Shown here: positions 35,962 to 44,172 of the stretch, piece by piece
Numbering within the stretch: position 1 is the first letter of the stretch
Layout: each line of letters starts with the position of its first letter
NCBI RefSeq assembly: GCF_003991405.1
Contig: NZ_RPEN01000159.1
Span: 536,765 to 600,764 of the forward strand
From: Pseudorhodobacter sp. E13
Lineage (GTDB): Bacteria > Pseudomonadota > Alphaproteobacteria > Rhodobacterales > Rhodobacteraceae
Length of the DNA: 64,000 nucleotides
Reading direction: 5' to 3'
Position numbers and translations under genes: made by a program
The notes under the pieces: generated by a model
Told to the model about the DNA's origin: nothing
The model's database searches: none
The model's input: the letters and a program-made list of their open reading frames with translations, nothing else

Positions 35962-36420
35962 TCAGCGCATTTCCGGGGAAAGGGCTTCGATCAGGCGTTT
36001 CAACTCCGGCTCTCCCAGCTTCTTCGCGGCCAATGCTGTGGGAAACCATTTGCGATAGCGCATTGCCGCTTCGGGATAATCCTTGGCCAAGGTGACGCCT
36101 TCGATCACAAAGACCTGCACGGCGCATTTTTGCTTTACCCCGCTGCCGCGCCGTTTGCCATAAACATAGCTGCCGATTGGCCTGTCCGCGATTGTGCCGC
36201 GCACGCCGGCTTCCTCCCACGCCTCGATGGCGGCGGCCTCGGCCAGCGACTGGCCCCGCATCGGCCAGCCTTTGGGAATGATCCAGCGGTTGCTGTCAAG
36301 GCTGCGGATCAGCAGCACCTCGGTCGCGGCCCCTTCACCGCGCAGACACAGCGCGCCAACCTGAAGGATCGGGGGGCGAAAGAACAGGCTGCGCAGGGTG
36401 CGATACAGCAGGCCGATCAT
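35962..36420 (-). CDS. NUDIX hydrolase
   Basis: A 152-residue NUDIX protein that should hydrolyse a nucleoside-diphosphate-linked or diphosphoinositol-like substrate. The box reads GWPMRGQSLAEAAAIEAWEEAGVRGTI (near residue 50). The catalytic glutamates are kept, but the usual Arg of REUXEE is Ile. The start at 36420 overlaps the APH-kinase stop as ATGA, so I prefer it to an upstream in-frame start. Last gene of the arfB-aminotransferase-kinase-NUDIX operon. Confidence 0.9.
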   Translation of the reverse strand: MIGLLYRTLRSLFFRPPILQVGALCLRGEGAATEVLLIRSLDSNRWIIPKGWPMRGQSLAEAAAIEAWEEAGVRGTIADRPIGSYVYGKRRGSGVKQKCAVQVFVIEGVTLAKDYPEAAMRYRKWFPTALAAKKLGEPELKRLIEALSPEMR

Positions 36421-37349
36421 CGCATGACCATATCCGCGCAAAGCAGCGCCCGCCGGATATGCGATCGCATGATCGGATCATCCGGCGCAAGGCGCGGCAT
36501 CGTCCAGCCGACAGAGGCCAGCGTGCGCGCCAAGGTGAACACATCAACCATGCGGGGGTCTGTGGGGCGGCGGGTTTGATAGCCCTCGATCAGCGCCGCG
36601 CGCAACTCATCCCGCGCGGGTTCATACAGGTTCTGCGACATCACGGTGCCCAGATCATACAGCGGGAAACCCATCCCGCTGTCATCAAAGTCGATCAATG
36701 ACAGGGCCGCGCCATCGACCAGAATATTCTCGCGCAGCACATCGGCATGCACAGGGATCAAGCGCGCGTCATGGGATTGCAAGGCCGCGCGCAGGAACAA
36801 TCGCGCGTCGTGCAAGCGGGTGGATTCATTGGCGGTCAGGGCCGGATGGTCCCAGAACCGGCCCCAAAACGGGGCCTCGCCCGTCAGCCCGTCGACATCC
36901 CAGGCAGGGCGGGTAAAATCGGCAGGCAGGGACAGCGTTTCGGTGATGCTGTGAATATCGGCCAACAGGCGGCCCAGCGCGTGGTGCCGTGCGGCTTGGT
37001 CCTGCACGCTGCCGGGCAAGGGCACGCCTGCCTCGCCCAAAGGGTGCCCCGCCAGCCATTCCACCGCCGAGGCCGCTCGACCATTGGACAGGGCAACAAG
37101 CGGCTGGCCGTTTTGCGCGGCAAGCGGGCGGGGGACGGGCAAGCCATGATCGGCCAAGGCGGTGCAGAACCACAGTTCAGACCGGATCGCCGCGTCGGAT
37201 TGATAGCCGACCCGGTGTAAGCGCAGCGCAGCAAAGCGGCCCGCAGGCAAGGCCATGCGAAACACGGCATTTTCGCGGTTGCGGATCAGGGCGACCGGGG
37301 TGCCGCCCCAATGCGCCGAAGCCTCTCGCGCCAGCGCCTCGATGGTCAT
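36417..37349 (-). CDS. APH-family phosphotransferase (aminoalcohol kinase-like)
   Basis: A 310-residue aminoglycoside phosphotransferase/choline kinase-fold protein. Features are ENAVFRMALPAGRFAALRLHRVGYQS (nucleotide loop and Lys/Arg), the Brenner motif LIPVHADVLRENILVDGAALSLIDFDDSGMGFPLYDLGTVM with catalytic Asp and the metal-binding DFDD. It resembles homoserine/hydroxylysine kinase-type members. The start overlaps the upstream aminotransferase as ATGA. A kinase beside a class III lyase-type enzyme recalls hydroxylysine kinase with its phospho-lyase, suggesting that it phosphorylates an amino alcohol which its neighbour then cleaves; this is inference. Confidence 0.88.
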   Translation of the reverse strand: MTIEALAREASAHWGGTPVALIRNRENAVFRMALPAGRFAALRLHRVGYQSDAAIRSELWFCTALADHGLPVPRPLAAQNGQPLVALSNGRAASAVEWLAGHPLGEAGVPLPGSVQDQAARHHALGRLLADIHSITETLSLPADFTRPAWDVDGLTGEAPFWGRFWDHPALTANESTRLHDARLFLRAALQSHDARLIPVHADVLRENILVDGAALSLIDFDDSGMGFPLYDLGTVMSQNLYEPARDELRAALIEGYQTRRPTDPRMVDVFTLARTLASVGWTMPRLAPDDPIMRSHIRRALLCADMVMR

Positions 37350-38635
37350 TTCGGCACCGGAACCGTTGCCAGCGCGTCTTGCAACGCGTCGATCAACTGG
37401 TCCGCGTGGTCTGTGTTGAAGGGCAGCGGCGGGCGGATTTTCAGCGTGTTCCCGGCGCGGCCAATCCGGTTGAGGATGAAACCTTTGGCCACCATCACCT
37501 CTACCAGATCCTCAACAAACGCCGTGGCGGGGGTGTTTTTGGCATCCAGCACGAACTCGGCCCCAAAGAACAGGCCCACGCCGCGCACCTCGGCCAGCAG
37601 CGGGTGACGCAGCGCGCGCAGGCGGTCCATTACATAGGCCGATGTCTTGGCGGCATTGTCCTGCAAGCCTTCGTCGTCGATCACTTGCAGGGTGGCAAGG
37701 CAGGCGGCGGCGGACACTGGATTGCCGCCAAAGGTGTTGAAATAGCCAAAGGCATTGCGAAACGCGGCCATCACATCGGACCGCGCCAGCACGGCGGCGA
37801 CCGGGTGGCCGTTTGCCATCGGCTTGCCGCAGGTTACGACATCGGGCGTCAGGCCCAACCAGTCATGCCCCCAGAAATGGCTGCCCATGCGGCCAAAGCC
37901 CGGCTGCACCTCATCACAAAGCACCAGCCCGCCCGCCTTGCGGATCACCGCTTGCGCCTTGTCGAAAAAGCCGGGGGTAACGGTGGGGATGCCTTCGTTG
38001 GCGAAGGCGGGGCAAAGCATCATACCGGAAAAGCCGATACCCTTGGCGGTCAGATCGTCAATCGCCGCTTGAATATGGGCCGCAAAGGCGCTGCCATCCG
38101 GGTCAGGGCTGCGCAGGCTGTCAGGTGCCGGCACCAGCCGCACATGCGCGGGGTAGCCCCCGATGGGCGGACGACGCGAGGACAGTGCCGAGGTCGCCGT
38201 GGTATTGCCGTGATAGGTGTTATCAGTGGCGATCACGCCGATCTTGCCCGTCACCGCTTGCGCCATGCGCAAGGCGATGTCATTCGCCTCCGACCCGGTG
38301 CAGGTCATGATACATTGCGAAATGCCATGGCCCAGCCGCGCGGTCAGCCGTTCGATGTAATCCAGCACAAGGTCGTGGTGATAGCGGGTGTGGGTGTTCA
38401 GAATCGCGGCCTGTTTCGCAATCGCCTCGACCACTGCCGGGTGACAATGGCCGACATGGGGCACGTTGTTGTAGCAATCAAGGTATTGCTTGCCCGCTGC
38501 ATCCCACAAATGCACACCCCTGCCCCGCACGATATGGACCGGGTTTCGATAGAAGGTCGGCACATTCGGCCCCATCAGGCGAGCGCGGCGGTCGGCCAAA
38601 GTCTCATGCAGGGTCTCGGGCAGGCTTTCACTCAT
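37346..38635 (-). CDS. Class III PLP enzyme, phospho-lyase-like aminotransferase
   Basis: A 429-residue class III PLP protein. It shows YRNPVHIVRGRGVHLWDAAGKQYLDCYNNVPHVGHCHP, TCTGSEANDIALRMAQAVTG, LVLCDEVQPGFGRMGSHFWGHDWLGLTPDVVTCGKPMANGHPVAAV (Schiff-base Lys in CGKPM) and YFNTFGGNPVSAAA. The YNNVPHVGHCHP and FWGHDW wording is close to ethanolamine-phosphate/phosphohydroxylysine phospho-lyases rather than plain transaminases. ATGA overlaps with arfB upstream and the kinase downstream support a kinase-lyase pair. Substrate unknown. Confidence 0.88.
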   Translation of the reverse strand: MSESLPETLHETLADRRARLMGPNVPTFYRNPVHIVRGRGVHLWDAAGKQYLDCYNNVPHVGHCHPAVVEAIAKQAAILNTHTRYHHDLVLDYIERLTARLGHGISQCIMTCTGSEANDIALRMAQAVTGKIGVIATDNTYHGNTTATSALSSRRPPIGGYPAHVRLVPAPDSLRSPDPDGSAFAAHIQAAIDDLTAKGIGFSGMMLCPAFANEGIPTVTPGFFDKAQAVIRKAGGLVLCDEVQPGFGRMGSHFWGHDWLGLTPDVVTCGKPMANGHPVAAVLARSDVMAAFRNAFGYFNTFGGNPVSAAACLATLQVIDDEGLQDNAAKTSAYVMDRLRALRHPLLAEVRGVGLFFGAEFVLDAKNTPATAFVEDLVEVMVAKGFILNRIGRAGNTLKIRPPLPFNTDHADQLIDALQDALATVPVPK

Positions 38636-39054
38636 TCCTCAGGCTCCACTTTGCCGCGCAGGGATTTGACAGTGCCGCGCACGGCTTTGGCGGCAAGACG
38701 GCGCTTTTGGCTGCCATAGGTGGGTTTGGTCGGGATACGGCGCTTGGGGGCGACGAGGGCGGCGCGGATCATCTCGACCAGCCGCTCCCGCGCTATTTCG
38801 CGGTTGCGGATCTGGCTGCGGGTTTCCTCGGCCCGGATCACAATGGCCCCGTCCAGCGTCCAGCGCCGTCCGGCAAGCCGTTTCAGCCGGGTTTTCACCG
38901 GGCCGGGCAAATGCGGGGAGCGTTCGGCCTCAAACCGCAGTTCCACCGCGGTTTCAACCTTGTTCACATTCTGCCCCCCCGGACCGGAAGAGCGTGTGAA
39001 GTTTTCCGACAATTCCCAATCCGCAAGCGTGATGTCATCATTGATACGCAACAT
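38632..39054 (-). CDS. arfB: Alternative ribosome-rescue factor (peptidyl-tRNA hydrolase ArfB)
   Basis: A 140-residue release-factor-like protein that frees stalled ribosomes. The GGQ loop is at residues 26-28 (ENFTRSSGPGGQNVNKVETAVELRFE). A basic C-terminal tail (KRRIPTKPTYGSQKRRLAAKAVRGTVKSLRGK) enters the mRNA channel in the known mechanism. It lacks the codon-recognition domain of RF1/RF2, as expected. First gene of a four-gene overlapping operon. Confidence 0.95.
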   Translation of the reverse strand: MLRINDDITLADWELSENFTRSSGPGGQNVNKVETAVELRFEAERSPHLPGPVKTRLKRLAGRRWTLDGAIVIRAEETRSQIRNREIARERLVEMIRAALVAPKRRIPTKPTYGSQKRRLAAKAVRGTVKSLRGKVEPEE

Positions 39055-39094
39055 CCGGCAAAGGTAACCGAATTTACGGCGGGGGCAATGGGCG

Positions 39095-39157
39095 GCTCAT
39101 CCTGCCTTGCGGCACTCTTCGCGGGGTCTGCGAAGAAAGCCGCAAGGCTTGATGAGC
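39095..39157. repeat. 63-base extended imperfect palindrome after iorB
   Basis: Three nested stems, GCTCATC/GATGAGC (39095-39101, 39151-39157), CCTTGCGGC/GCCGCAAGG (39105-39113, 39139-39147) and CTTCGC/GCGAAG (39117-39122, 39130-39135), are separated by symmetric 3-base internal loops and capped by a 7-base loop. It occupies most of the 104-base iorB-arfB gap, directly after the iorB stop. No T run follows on either strand. It could be a REP-like dispersed element or a transcript-processing hairpin. Confidence 0.65.
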
Positions 39158-39158
39158 G

Positions 39159-41375
39159 TCAGGCGAAGGCGATGACTTTGCCCAGAGGCAAGCTGCGAAG
39201 GCGCTGGCCCGTTGCGGCGAAAATGGCATTGGCCAGTGCCGGGGCGGCGGGGGGCGTGCCCGGTTCCCCCACCCCGCGAATTTTATCCCCGTTCTGCAAG
39301 ATCGCCACCGAGATCGGCGGGCAATATGGCAGGCGCAGCGCGTCATAATCAGGGAAATTCTGTTGTTGGGCCTGCCCGCCTTCAAACGTGATTTCACCAT
39401 GGATCGCCGCCGACAGGCCAAAGATCATGCCGCCTTGCACCTGCGCCTCGATGATCGACGGGTCCAGCGCCGTGCCGACATCCACCGCCGCCCAAGCCTG
39501 CGTCATCCGCAGCCCGTCTTGCCCCTGTTCAACCTCGATCACCTGCGCCGTGGGCACCCCGAAGGACAGGCAGAACGCCAGCCCGCGCGCGCGGCCCGCA
39601 GGCACGCTGCCCCAATTGGACGCCGCGGCCACCGCTTCCAGCACTTTGCGAGAAGGAGCGTGGTCGATCTGTGACAGGCGCAGCTCCAACGGGTCCACCC
39701 CCGCCAGATGCGCCAGTTCATCCACCGCGGATTCGTGGAAAAACGCGTTTTGGGACGCCCCGACCGACCGCCATGATCCAACCGGAACCCCGGCAGGCAC
39801 GCGGTAGCCTGTGGTGCGGTAATTGGGGAAAGTGTAGGGCTGTTCCCACGCGCCTTGCACGATGGTCGCATCCGGGCCGGGCAGCGCCATGCCCAACCGC
39901 CCCATTTGCGAACCCATCACCGAGGGCGCTGCAAGCTGCACATCCAGCGCGGTGATCTTGCCGTCGGCCACTGCGCCCTTGATGCGCGCCATCGCCATCG
40001 GGCGATAGGCGTCATGCGTCATATCCTCTTCCCGCGTCCAGGTCAGCAGGACGGGGCGACCCTCCATCGCTTTGGCGACATGGATGGCTTGCTTGATGAA
40101 ATCCATCTCGGCCCGACGCCCGAAACCGCCGCCCATCAGCGGGGTTTCCACGTCAATCGCGGCCTCTTCCAGCCCTGTGATGGCTGCGGCTTCTTTCAGC
40201 ACTTGGGTCGGCAATTGGTTGCCCGCCCAGACCTGCAAGCGACCGTTCTGCAACCATGCGCCTGCTGTCATCGGCTCCATCGTCGCATGGGCGAGATAGG
40301 GGACGGTATATTCCGCCGACCAGTCACCGCTTGTCAGCGCGGCCTCGACATCGCCATCGTCGCGGTTGCGGCTGTCTTGGCTTTCGGGGGTGAAGGAGGC
40401 AGCCGTTTGCGCCAGCATTTCTTCGCTGGTCGCGGCATAGGGGGCGGGTTCCCAGTCATAGGAGATCAACTCTGCCGCCTTGAACGCGGCCCATGTGGAA
40501 TTGGCCACCACCGCAAGCCCGCCTGGAACCTCAACCACCTTTTCCACCCCCGGCAAGGCCAAGGCCGCCGTCGCGTCATAAGAGGCCAGCCCGGCGCCCA
40601 ATCCGGGGTTGCTGCGCGCGGTGGCGAACAGCATACCGGGGTGGCGGATATCGGCGGTGAATTGCGCCGTGCCCGTGACCTTGCCCAGCATATCCTTGCG
40701 CGGAAGCGAAGTGCCCAGCAAGCGCCACTCGGATTGCGGTTTCAGCGGCGGCACCTCTGGCAGATCGCTGTTGGCGGCATCCTGCGCCAGTTCGGCATAG
40801 GGGATTTTGCGACCATCGGGCAGCACAACCGCCCCGCTTGCGGTTTTCAGCATAGCGGCATCCAGCCCTTCGCGCCGCGCTGCGGCCTGCACCAAGGCCA
40901 CCCGCGCCACGGCCCCGGCGGCGCGCATCTTGTCAAACGCGTCGGGGGTGGAGGACGAGCCCCCCGTGATCTGCAAACCCAGAAACCTTGCCGGGATATG
41001 CATCGCGCCTCGCGCTGTTTCGGCCAGCCAGCTTTCATCTGTCGGCGCGAAGGGCACGCCTTCCTCCAGCACAGCCGCGTTGAAATAGGCGCGCGAGGCG
41101 GGGCCGTGCATCACCTGCACCTGATCCCAGTCCAAGTCCATCTCCTCGGCCAGAAGGGCGGCGAGGGTGGTCTGCACCCCCTGCCCCATTTCCGCCCGTG
41201 GCGCGATCAGCGTGATGCCCTGCGCATCAATCAACACATAGGGCGTGATTGCGCTGGCTTTCAGCGGATTGGGGATCGGTTTTTTATAGGCATAGGTGCC
41301 AAAGACGACACCCCCGGCAATGGCGGCAGAGCCGATCAGGAAGGTCCGGCGGGCAATGGTTTTCATGCGTCCCAT
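39159..41375 (-). CDS. Molybdenum hydroxylase large subunit, isoquinoline 1-oxidoreductase beta-like
   Basis: A 738-residue molybdopterin-binding subunit of the IorB/aldehyde-oxidoreductase type, acting in the periplasm or at the membrane. The N-terminus RRTFLIGSAAIAGGVVFGTYAY is a twin-arginine-type signal. Family motifs are RAEMGQGVQTTLAALLAEEMDLDWDQVQVMHGP, ETPLMGGGFGRRAEMDF and PVGSWRSVGASQNAFFHESAVDELA; the C-terminal GVGEPGTPPAAPALANAI holds the catalytic Glu. The ATG at 41375 is preceded by AAAGG. It forms a pair with the [2Fe-2S] subunit upstream; the substrate is an aldehyde or N-heterocycle, unspecified. Confidence 0.92.
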   Translation of the reverse strand: MGRMKTIARRTFLIGSAAIAGGVVFGTYAYKKPIPNPLKASAITPYVLIDAQGITLIAPRAEMGQGVQTTLAALLAEEMDLDWDQVQVMHGPASRAYFNAAVLEEGVPFAPTDESWLAETARGAMHIPARFLGLQITGGSSSTPDAFDKMRAAGAVARVALVQAAARREGLDAAMLKTASGAVVLPDGRKIPYAELAQDAANSDLPEVPPLKPQSEWRLLGTSLPRKDMLGKVTGTAQFTADIRHPGMLFATARSNPGLGAGLASYDATAALALPGVEKVVEVPGGLAVVANSTWAAFKAAELISYDWEPAPYAATSEEMLAQTAASFTPESQDSRNRDDGDVEAALTSGDWSAEYTVPYLAHATMEPMTAGAWLQNGRLQVWAGNQLPTQVLKEAAAITGLEEAAIDVETPLMGGGFGRRAEMDFIKQAIHVAKAMEGRPVLLTWTREEDMTHDAYRPMAMARIKGAVADGKITALDVQLAAPSVMGSQMGRLGMALPGPDATIVQGAWEQPYTFPNYRTTGYRVPAGVPVGSWRSVGASQNAFFHESAVDELAHLAGVDPLELRLSQIDHAPSRKVLEAVAAASNWGSVPAGRARGLAFCLSFGVPTAQVIEVEQGQDGLRMTQAWAAVDVGTALDPSIIEAQVQGGMIFGLSAAIHGEITFEGGQAQQQNFPDYDALRLPYCPPISVAILQNGDKIRGVGEPGTPPAAPALANAIFAATGQRLRSLPLGKVIAFA

Positions 41376-41378
41376 GGG

Positions 41379-41843
41379 TCAGCCTTTCATCTTGGCAGCG
41401 GCAGAGTGAATGGCGGCGCGGATACGCGGGTAAGTGCCGCAGCGGCACAGATTGCCTTCCATCGCGGCGTCAATATCTGCATCTGTCGGGGTCGGGTTTT
41501 CAGCCAGAAGGCTCGCGGCCTGCATGATCTGGCCCGACTGGCAATAGCCGCATTGCGCGACCTGATGTTCCAGCCAAGCCGCCTGTATCGGCGCCAGCGC
41601 CGCAGGGGTGCCGATGCCTTCGATCGTGGTGATCTGCGTGCCCACCGCATCCTCTAATGCGGTTTGGCAGGACCGCACGGCAACCCCGTCCAGATGCACG
41701 GTGCAGGCCCCACAGGCCGCAACACCGCAGCCGTATTTCGTGCCCGTCAGATGTAACCCATCGCGCAACGCCCAAAGCAAGGGGGTATCACCCGGCATCT
41801 CCAGCGTTTTGCTTTCGCCGTTCACAGTCAGGGTATAGGCCAT
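41379..41843 (-). CDS. [2Fe-2S]-binding subunit of molybdenum hydroxylase (IorA-like)
   Basis: A 154-residue ferredoxin-like subunit. The plant-type cluster is [26 protein letters not shown] and the second cluster [22 protein letters not shown]...[23 protein letters not shown]. It passes electrons from the molybdenum centre. The ATG at 41843 ([10 protein letters not shown]) fits the family; longer in-frame starts lie near the TetR operator region. It is 4 bases from the large-subunit start and divergent from the TetR gene. Confidence 0.94.
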   Translation of the reverse strand: MAYTLTVNGESKTLEMPGDTPLLWALRDGLHLTGTKYGCGVAACGACTVHLDGVAVRSCQTALEDAVGTQITTIEGIGTPAALAPIQAAWLEHQVAQCGYCQSGQIMQAASLLAENPTPTDADIDAAMEGNLCRCGTYPRIRAAIHSAAAKMKG

Positions 41844-41865
41844 TATTCCATCCATCCTATCGGTT

Positions 41866-41928
41866 TCTGACAAATTGGTCTGAAAATGTCATTATGTCAA
41901 GTTGACGTTTTGCATCCATTTTGTCAGA
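41866..41928. promoter_or_regulatory. Candidate TetR operators between iorA and the TetR gene
   Basis: GTCAAGTTGAC (41896-41906) is a perfect 11-bp palindrome centred in the 93-base divergent gap. It is flanked by perfect 9-bp inverted copies TCTGACAAA (41866-41874) and TTTGTCAGA (41920-41928). The TGTCA/TGACA core recurs in all three. This arrangement suits autoregulation and control of iorAB by the adjacent TetR protein. Confidence 0.5.
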
Positions 41929-41936
41929 TTGAGGCC

Positions 41937-42518
41937 ATGGACCAAGCAACCGCCCCTGACAAAGACCTTAGCATCACGCAAGCCGCCCTGCGGGCCTTTG
42001 CGCTATATGGCTATCGCCGCACCTCGATGGAGGACATAGCGCAGGGTGCGGGCATGTCACGCGCGGCGCTGTATTTGCGCTTCAAGAACAAGGAAGACAT
42101 CTTTCGCAGCCTTGTGCGCCAATATTATGCCACCGCGCTTTCCGATATGGCCCCGGCGCTGTCACGCACGGATCAGGATGCGGAAACCACGTTGAGCGCG
42201 GCCTTGCAGGCCAAGAACGGCGCGATGATGGAGCTGCTTCTCACCTCGCCGCATGGGCATGAGTTGCTGGATGCGGGCTTTGCCATCGGCGCGGATATTG
42301 TAGCAGAGGGTGAGGCGCGGATGACCGACCTGCTGGCCGGTTTTTTTGACGCGCGCGGGCTGGCGGCGGGCTATGGCACCCCGCAAAGCTTCGCGCAGAT
42401 GGTCATGGCCGCCCTGAAAGGGTTCAAGACCAGTGCTGCGGATTTTGACGCGCTGGTCACCAGCCAGCAGCAGCTTGTGCGCCTGATCGCACGGGCGCTT
42501 GAGCGGGACGTGGGTTAA
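41937..42518 (+). CDS. TetR/AcrR family transcriptional regulator
   Basis: A 193-residue regulator. The N-terminal HTH reads ITQAALRAFALYGYRRTSMEDIAQGAGMSRAALYLRFKNKEDIFRSLVRQYYATAL. The C-terminal ligand domain (about 60-190) is variable and unassigned. GAGG lies 3 bases before the ATG at 41937; the frame is open upstream over the operator region. Divergent from the iorAB genes, so it probably represses them. Its 3' end overlaps the convergent hydrolase gene by 4 bases. Confidence 0.93.
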   Translation: MDQATAPDKDLSITQAALRAFALYGYRRTSMEDIAQGAGMSRAALYLRFKNKEDIFRSLVRQYYATALSDMAPALSRTDQDAETTLSAALQAKNGAMMELLLTSPHGHELLDAGFAIGADIVAEGEARMTDLLAGFFDARGLAAGYGTPQSFAQMVMAALKGFKTSAADFDALVTSQQQLVRLIARALERDVG

Positions 42519-43363
42519 TCCCGGAACATCTGCAACAGTGCTTGCGACAGGGCGCTGTCTGCGTCCTGCAAATCCAGTATCACGTCAAAATGGTTGCGGC
42601 CCGCGACCGTTAACAGCGGCACGCCCAACGCTTTGGCATAGGCCTGCGACTGGCGGTGAAAGCCCGGCGTTTCCACCTCGGCCACGGCGATATGGCTGCG
42701 CGCGGTGCCCGCGATGTGGCGCAGGGGGCTTAGGCGCGTCACCTCATCCGGGGTCAGGTGCATCCAGTCTTGGACATGGCTGCGGGCGATGGGGGCCAGA
42801 TCGAACAGGCCGCTGATCGGCAAAGCCGCATGAACCGCATGGTCGGGCAGCCCGAAATCCGCCTGCCAGCCCGGCATCGCCAAAGCCGCCGCCAGATGCC
42901 CCCCAGCCGAAGACCCGCCGACGATGATGCGGTTTCGGTCGATCCCCAGCGCCGCCGCATTGTGCCACAGATAGGCGACTGCCGCACGCATCTGGCGCGT
43001 GATCTCGGGCAGGCTGGCGGCGGGGGCCAGCGTATAGTCCGGCACCGCCGTGGCAATGCCTTGGGCGGCCAACATCGGCGCCATGAAGGCCGAATGCCCC
43101 TTGGACAGCGCGCGCCAATAGCCGCCGTGGATGAACAGAAACACCGGGCGGTTCTGGCCAATGGCGAAAAGGTCCATCCGCTCGGCGCTGGCGGGGTCAT
43201 AAGGCACATCCAGCCGGGCGTTTTGAAATTGTCGCGCGGGTTGCGACAAGGCTTGATACTGCGCGATCACCGCTGCGAAACCTTCCGCGCTGGTGCAATT
43301 GCGCGCGGTGTAATCGGCGTCAATCTGCGCGCGGGTCAGATCATGATCAAAGGCCGGGTGCAT
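42515..43363 (-). CDS. Alpha/beta hydrolase, kynurenine formamidase-like
   Basis: A 282-residue hydrolase. The oxyanion-hole motif HGGYW (PVFLFIHGGYWRALSKGHSAFMAP) and nucleophile elbow GGSSAGGHLAAALA are those of the HSL/arylformamidase group. The C-terminal NHFDVILDL supplies the catalytic His. The N-terminus FDHDLTRAQIDADYTARNCTSAEGFAAVIAQYQALS is typical of alpha/beta formamidases. It is the last gene of a leftward operon that also encodes a 3-hydroxyanthranilate dioxygenase, consistent with N-formylkynurenine or a related amide as substrate. ATG 43363 overlaps the previous stop (TGATG); GTG 43366 is possible. Confidence 0.87.
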   Translation of the reverse strand: MHPAFDHDLTRAQIDADYTARNCTSAEGFAAVIAQYQALSQPARQFQNARLDVPYDPASAERMDLFAIGQNRPVFLFIHGGYWRALSKGHSAFMAPMLAAQGIATAVPDYTLAPAASLPEITRQMRAAVAYLWHNAAALGIDRNRIIVGGSSAGGHLAAALAMPGWQADFGLPDHAVHAALPISGLFDLAPIARSHVQDWMHLTPDEVTRLSPLRHIAGTARSHIAVAEVETPGFHRQSQAYAKALGVPLLTVAGRNHFDVILDLQDADSALSQALLQMFRD

Positions 43364-44172
43364 CACAGTGCCAAGGGGCTTGCTTGGTTTTCGATGAAGC
43401 GCACCAGCGAAAGGGCCGTCATTTCCGACGATTTCGGATTGGTTGCCAAGGGGCGGTTTTCAAGAACCAGCGTCAGGTTGCCAAAATCGCCGCTGGCCTG
43501 AATTCGGTGGGTGTTCAGGCCCGCGCTTGGGTCCGCGATCAGCGCAACGGTTGTGCAGTCCAACCCCAGCCCCGCCATGGCCGAGATCACGGCGACATTG
43601 GCGTTTTGCGGATAGCTGTCTGCCGCCTGCCGCGCCGTGCCTTCAAAAAAGGTGAAGGCCGTGGTCAGCTTGCCCAGATCGCACAGGGTTTCGGCCTGCG
43701 TGCCGCGCCATGCCAGCGGCGGCTTCACCACCTCATGCCGCACGGCGGATAGGCCCAGACGCGAGGCTGCCGACAGCGCATCAATGCCGCCCAAGGCACC
43801 AGGCGGGATATGCAGCTTAGCGCGGTGCGTGCGGGCCAGTTCCGTCAACTCCGCCAGCACATCCGCATCCGTCAGCGCCGAGGTCGAGGAGATCGCAACA
43901 TCCCAACCCCGCGCCAACCCCGCCCGCGCCCACGGCGCGACAGAGCCGCGCCCGGCGGCCTCCACCAACAGATCGGCGTCAACCCCGGCCAAGCCTTCGG
44001 GCGTGGTGATCAGTTTGGCGCCGTCTGGCAGGCCTTGCCGCGCCGCGCCTGCATCGCGCACGGCAACGGCCACAATGCGAACCGCCGCCCCCCGCTGGGC
44101 CAAAAGCGCGGCGACCCGGTGGCCAATCGCGCCCCAGCCCACCAGAACCACCCGCAGATCAGATCCCGACAT
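43363..44172 (-). CDS. Aspartate dehydrogenase-like oxidoreductase
   Basis: A 269-residue NAD(P)-dependent enzyme. The Rossmann motif is VVLVGWGAIGHRVAALLAQRG. The L-aspartate dehydrogenase pattern follows: DLLVEAAGRGSVAPWARAGLARGWDVAISSTSALTD, LHIPPGALGGIDALSAAS and the substrate-region SYPQNANVAVISAMAGLGLDCTTVALIADP. It would interconvert aspartate and iminoaspartate/oxaloacetate with ammonia. The ATG at 44172 overlaps the preceding ABC gene by 14 bases. In this locus a related amino acid may be the true substrate; homologues near transporters are often of uncertain role. Confidence 0.87.
   Translation of the reverse strand: MSGSDLRVVLVGWGAIGHRVAALLAQRGAAVRIVAVAVRDAGAARQGLPDGAKLITTPEGLAGVDADLLVEAAGRGSVAPWARAGLARGWDVAISSTSALTDADVLAELTELARTHRAKLHIPPGALGGIDALSAASRLGLSAVRHEVVKPPLAWRGTQAETLCDLGKLTTAFTFFEGTARQAADSYPQNANVAVISAMAGLGLDCTTVALIADPSAGLNTHRIQASGDFGNLTLVLENRPLATNPKSSEMTALSLVRFIENQASPLAL

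Noticed and set aside
39855..41657. 600-codon rightward frame opposite the molybdenum hydroxylase genes
   Set aside because: Antisense to genes with intact catalytic motifs; no motif of its own.
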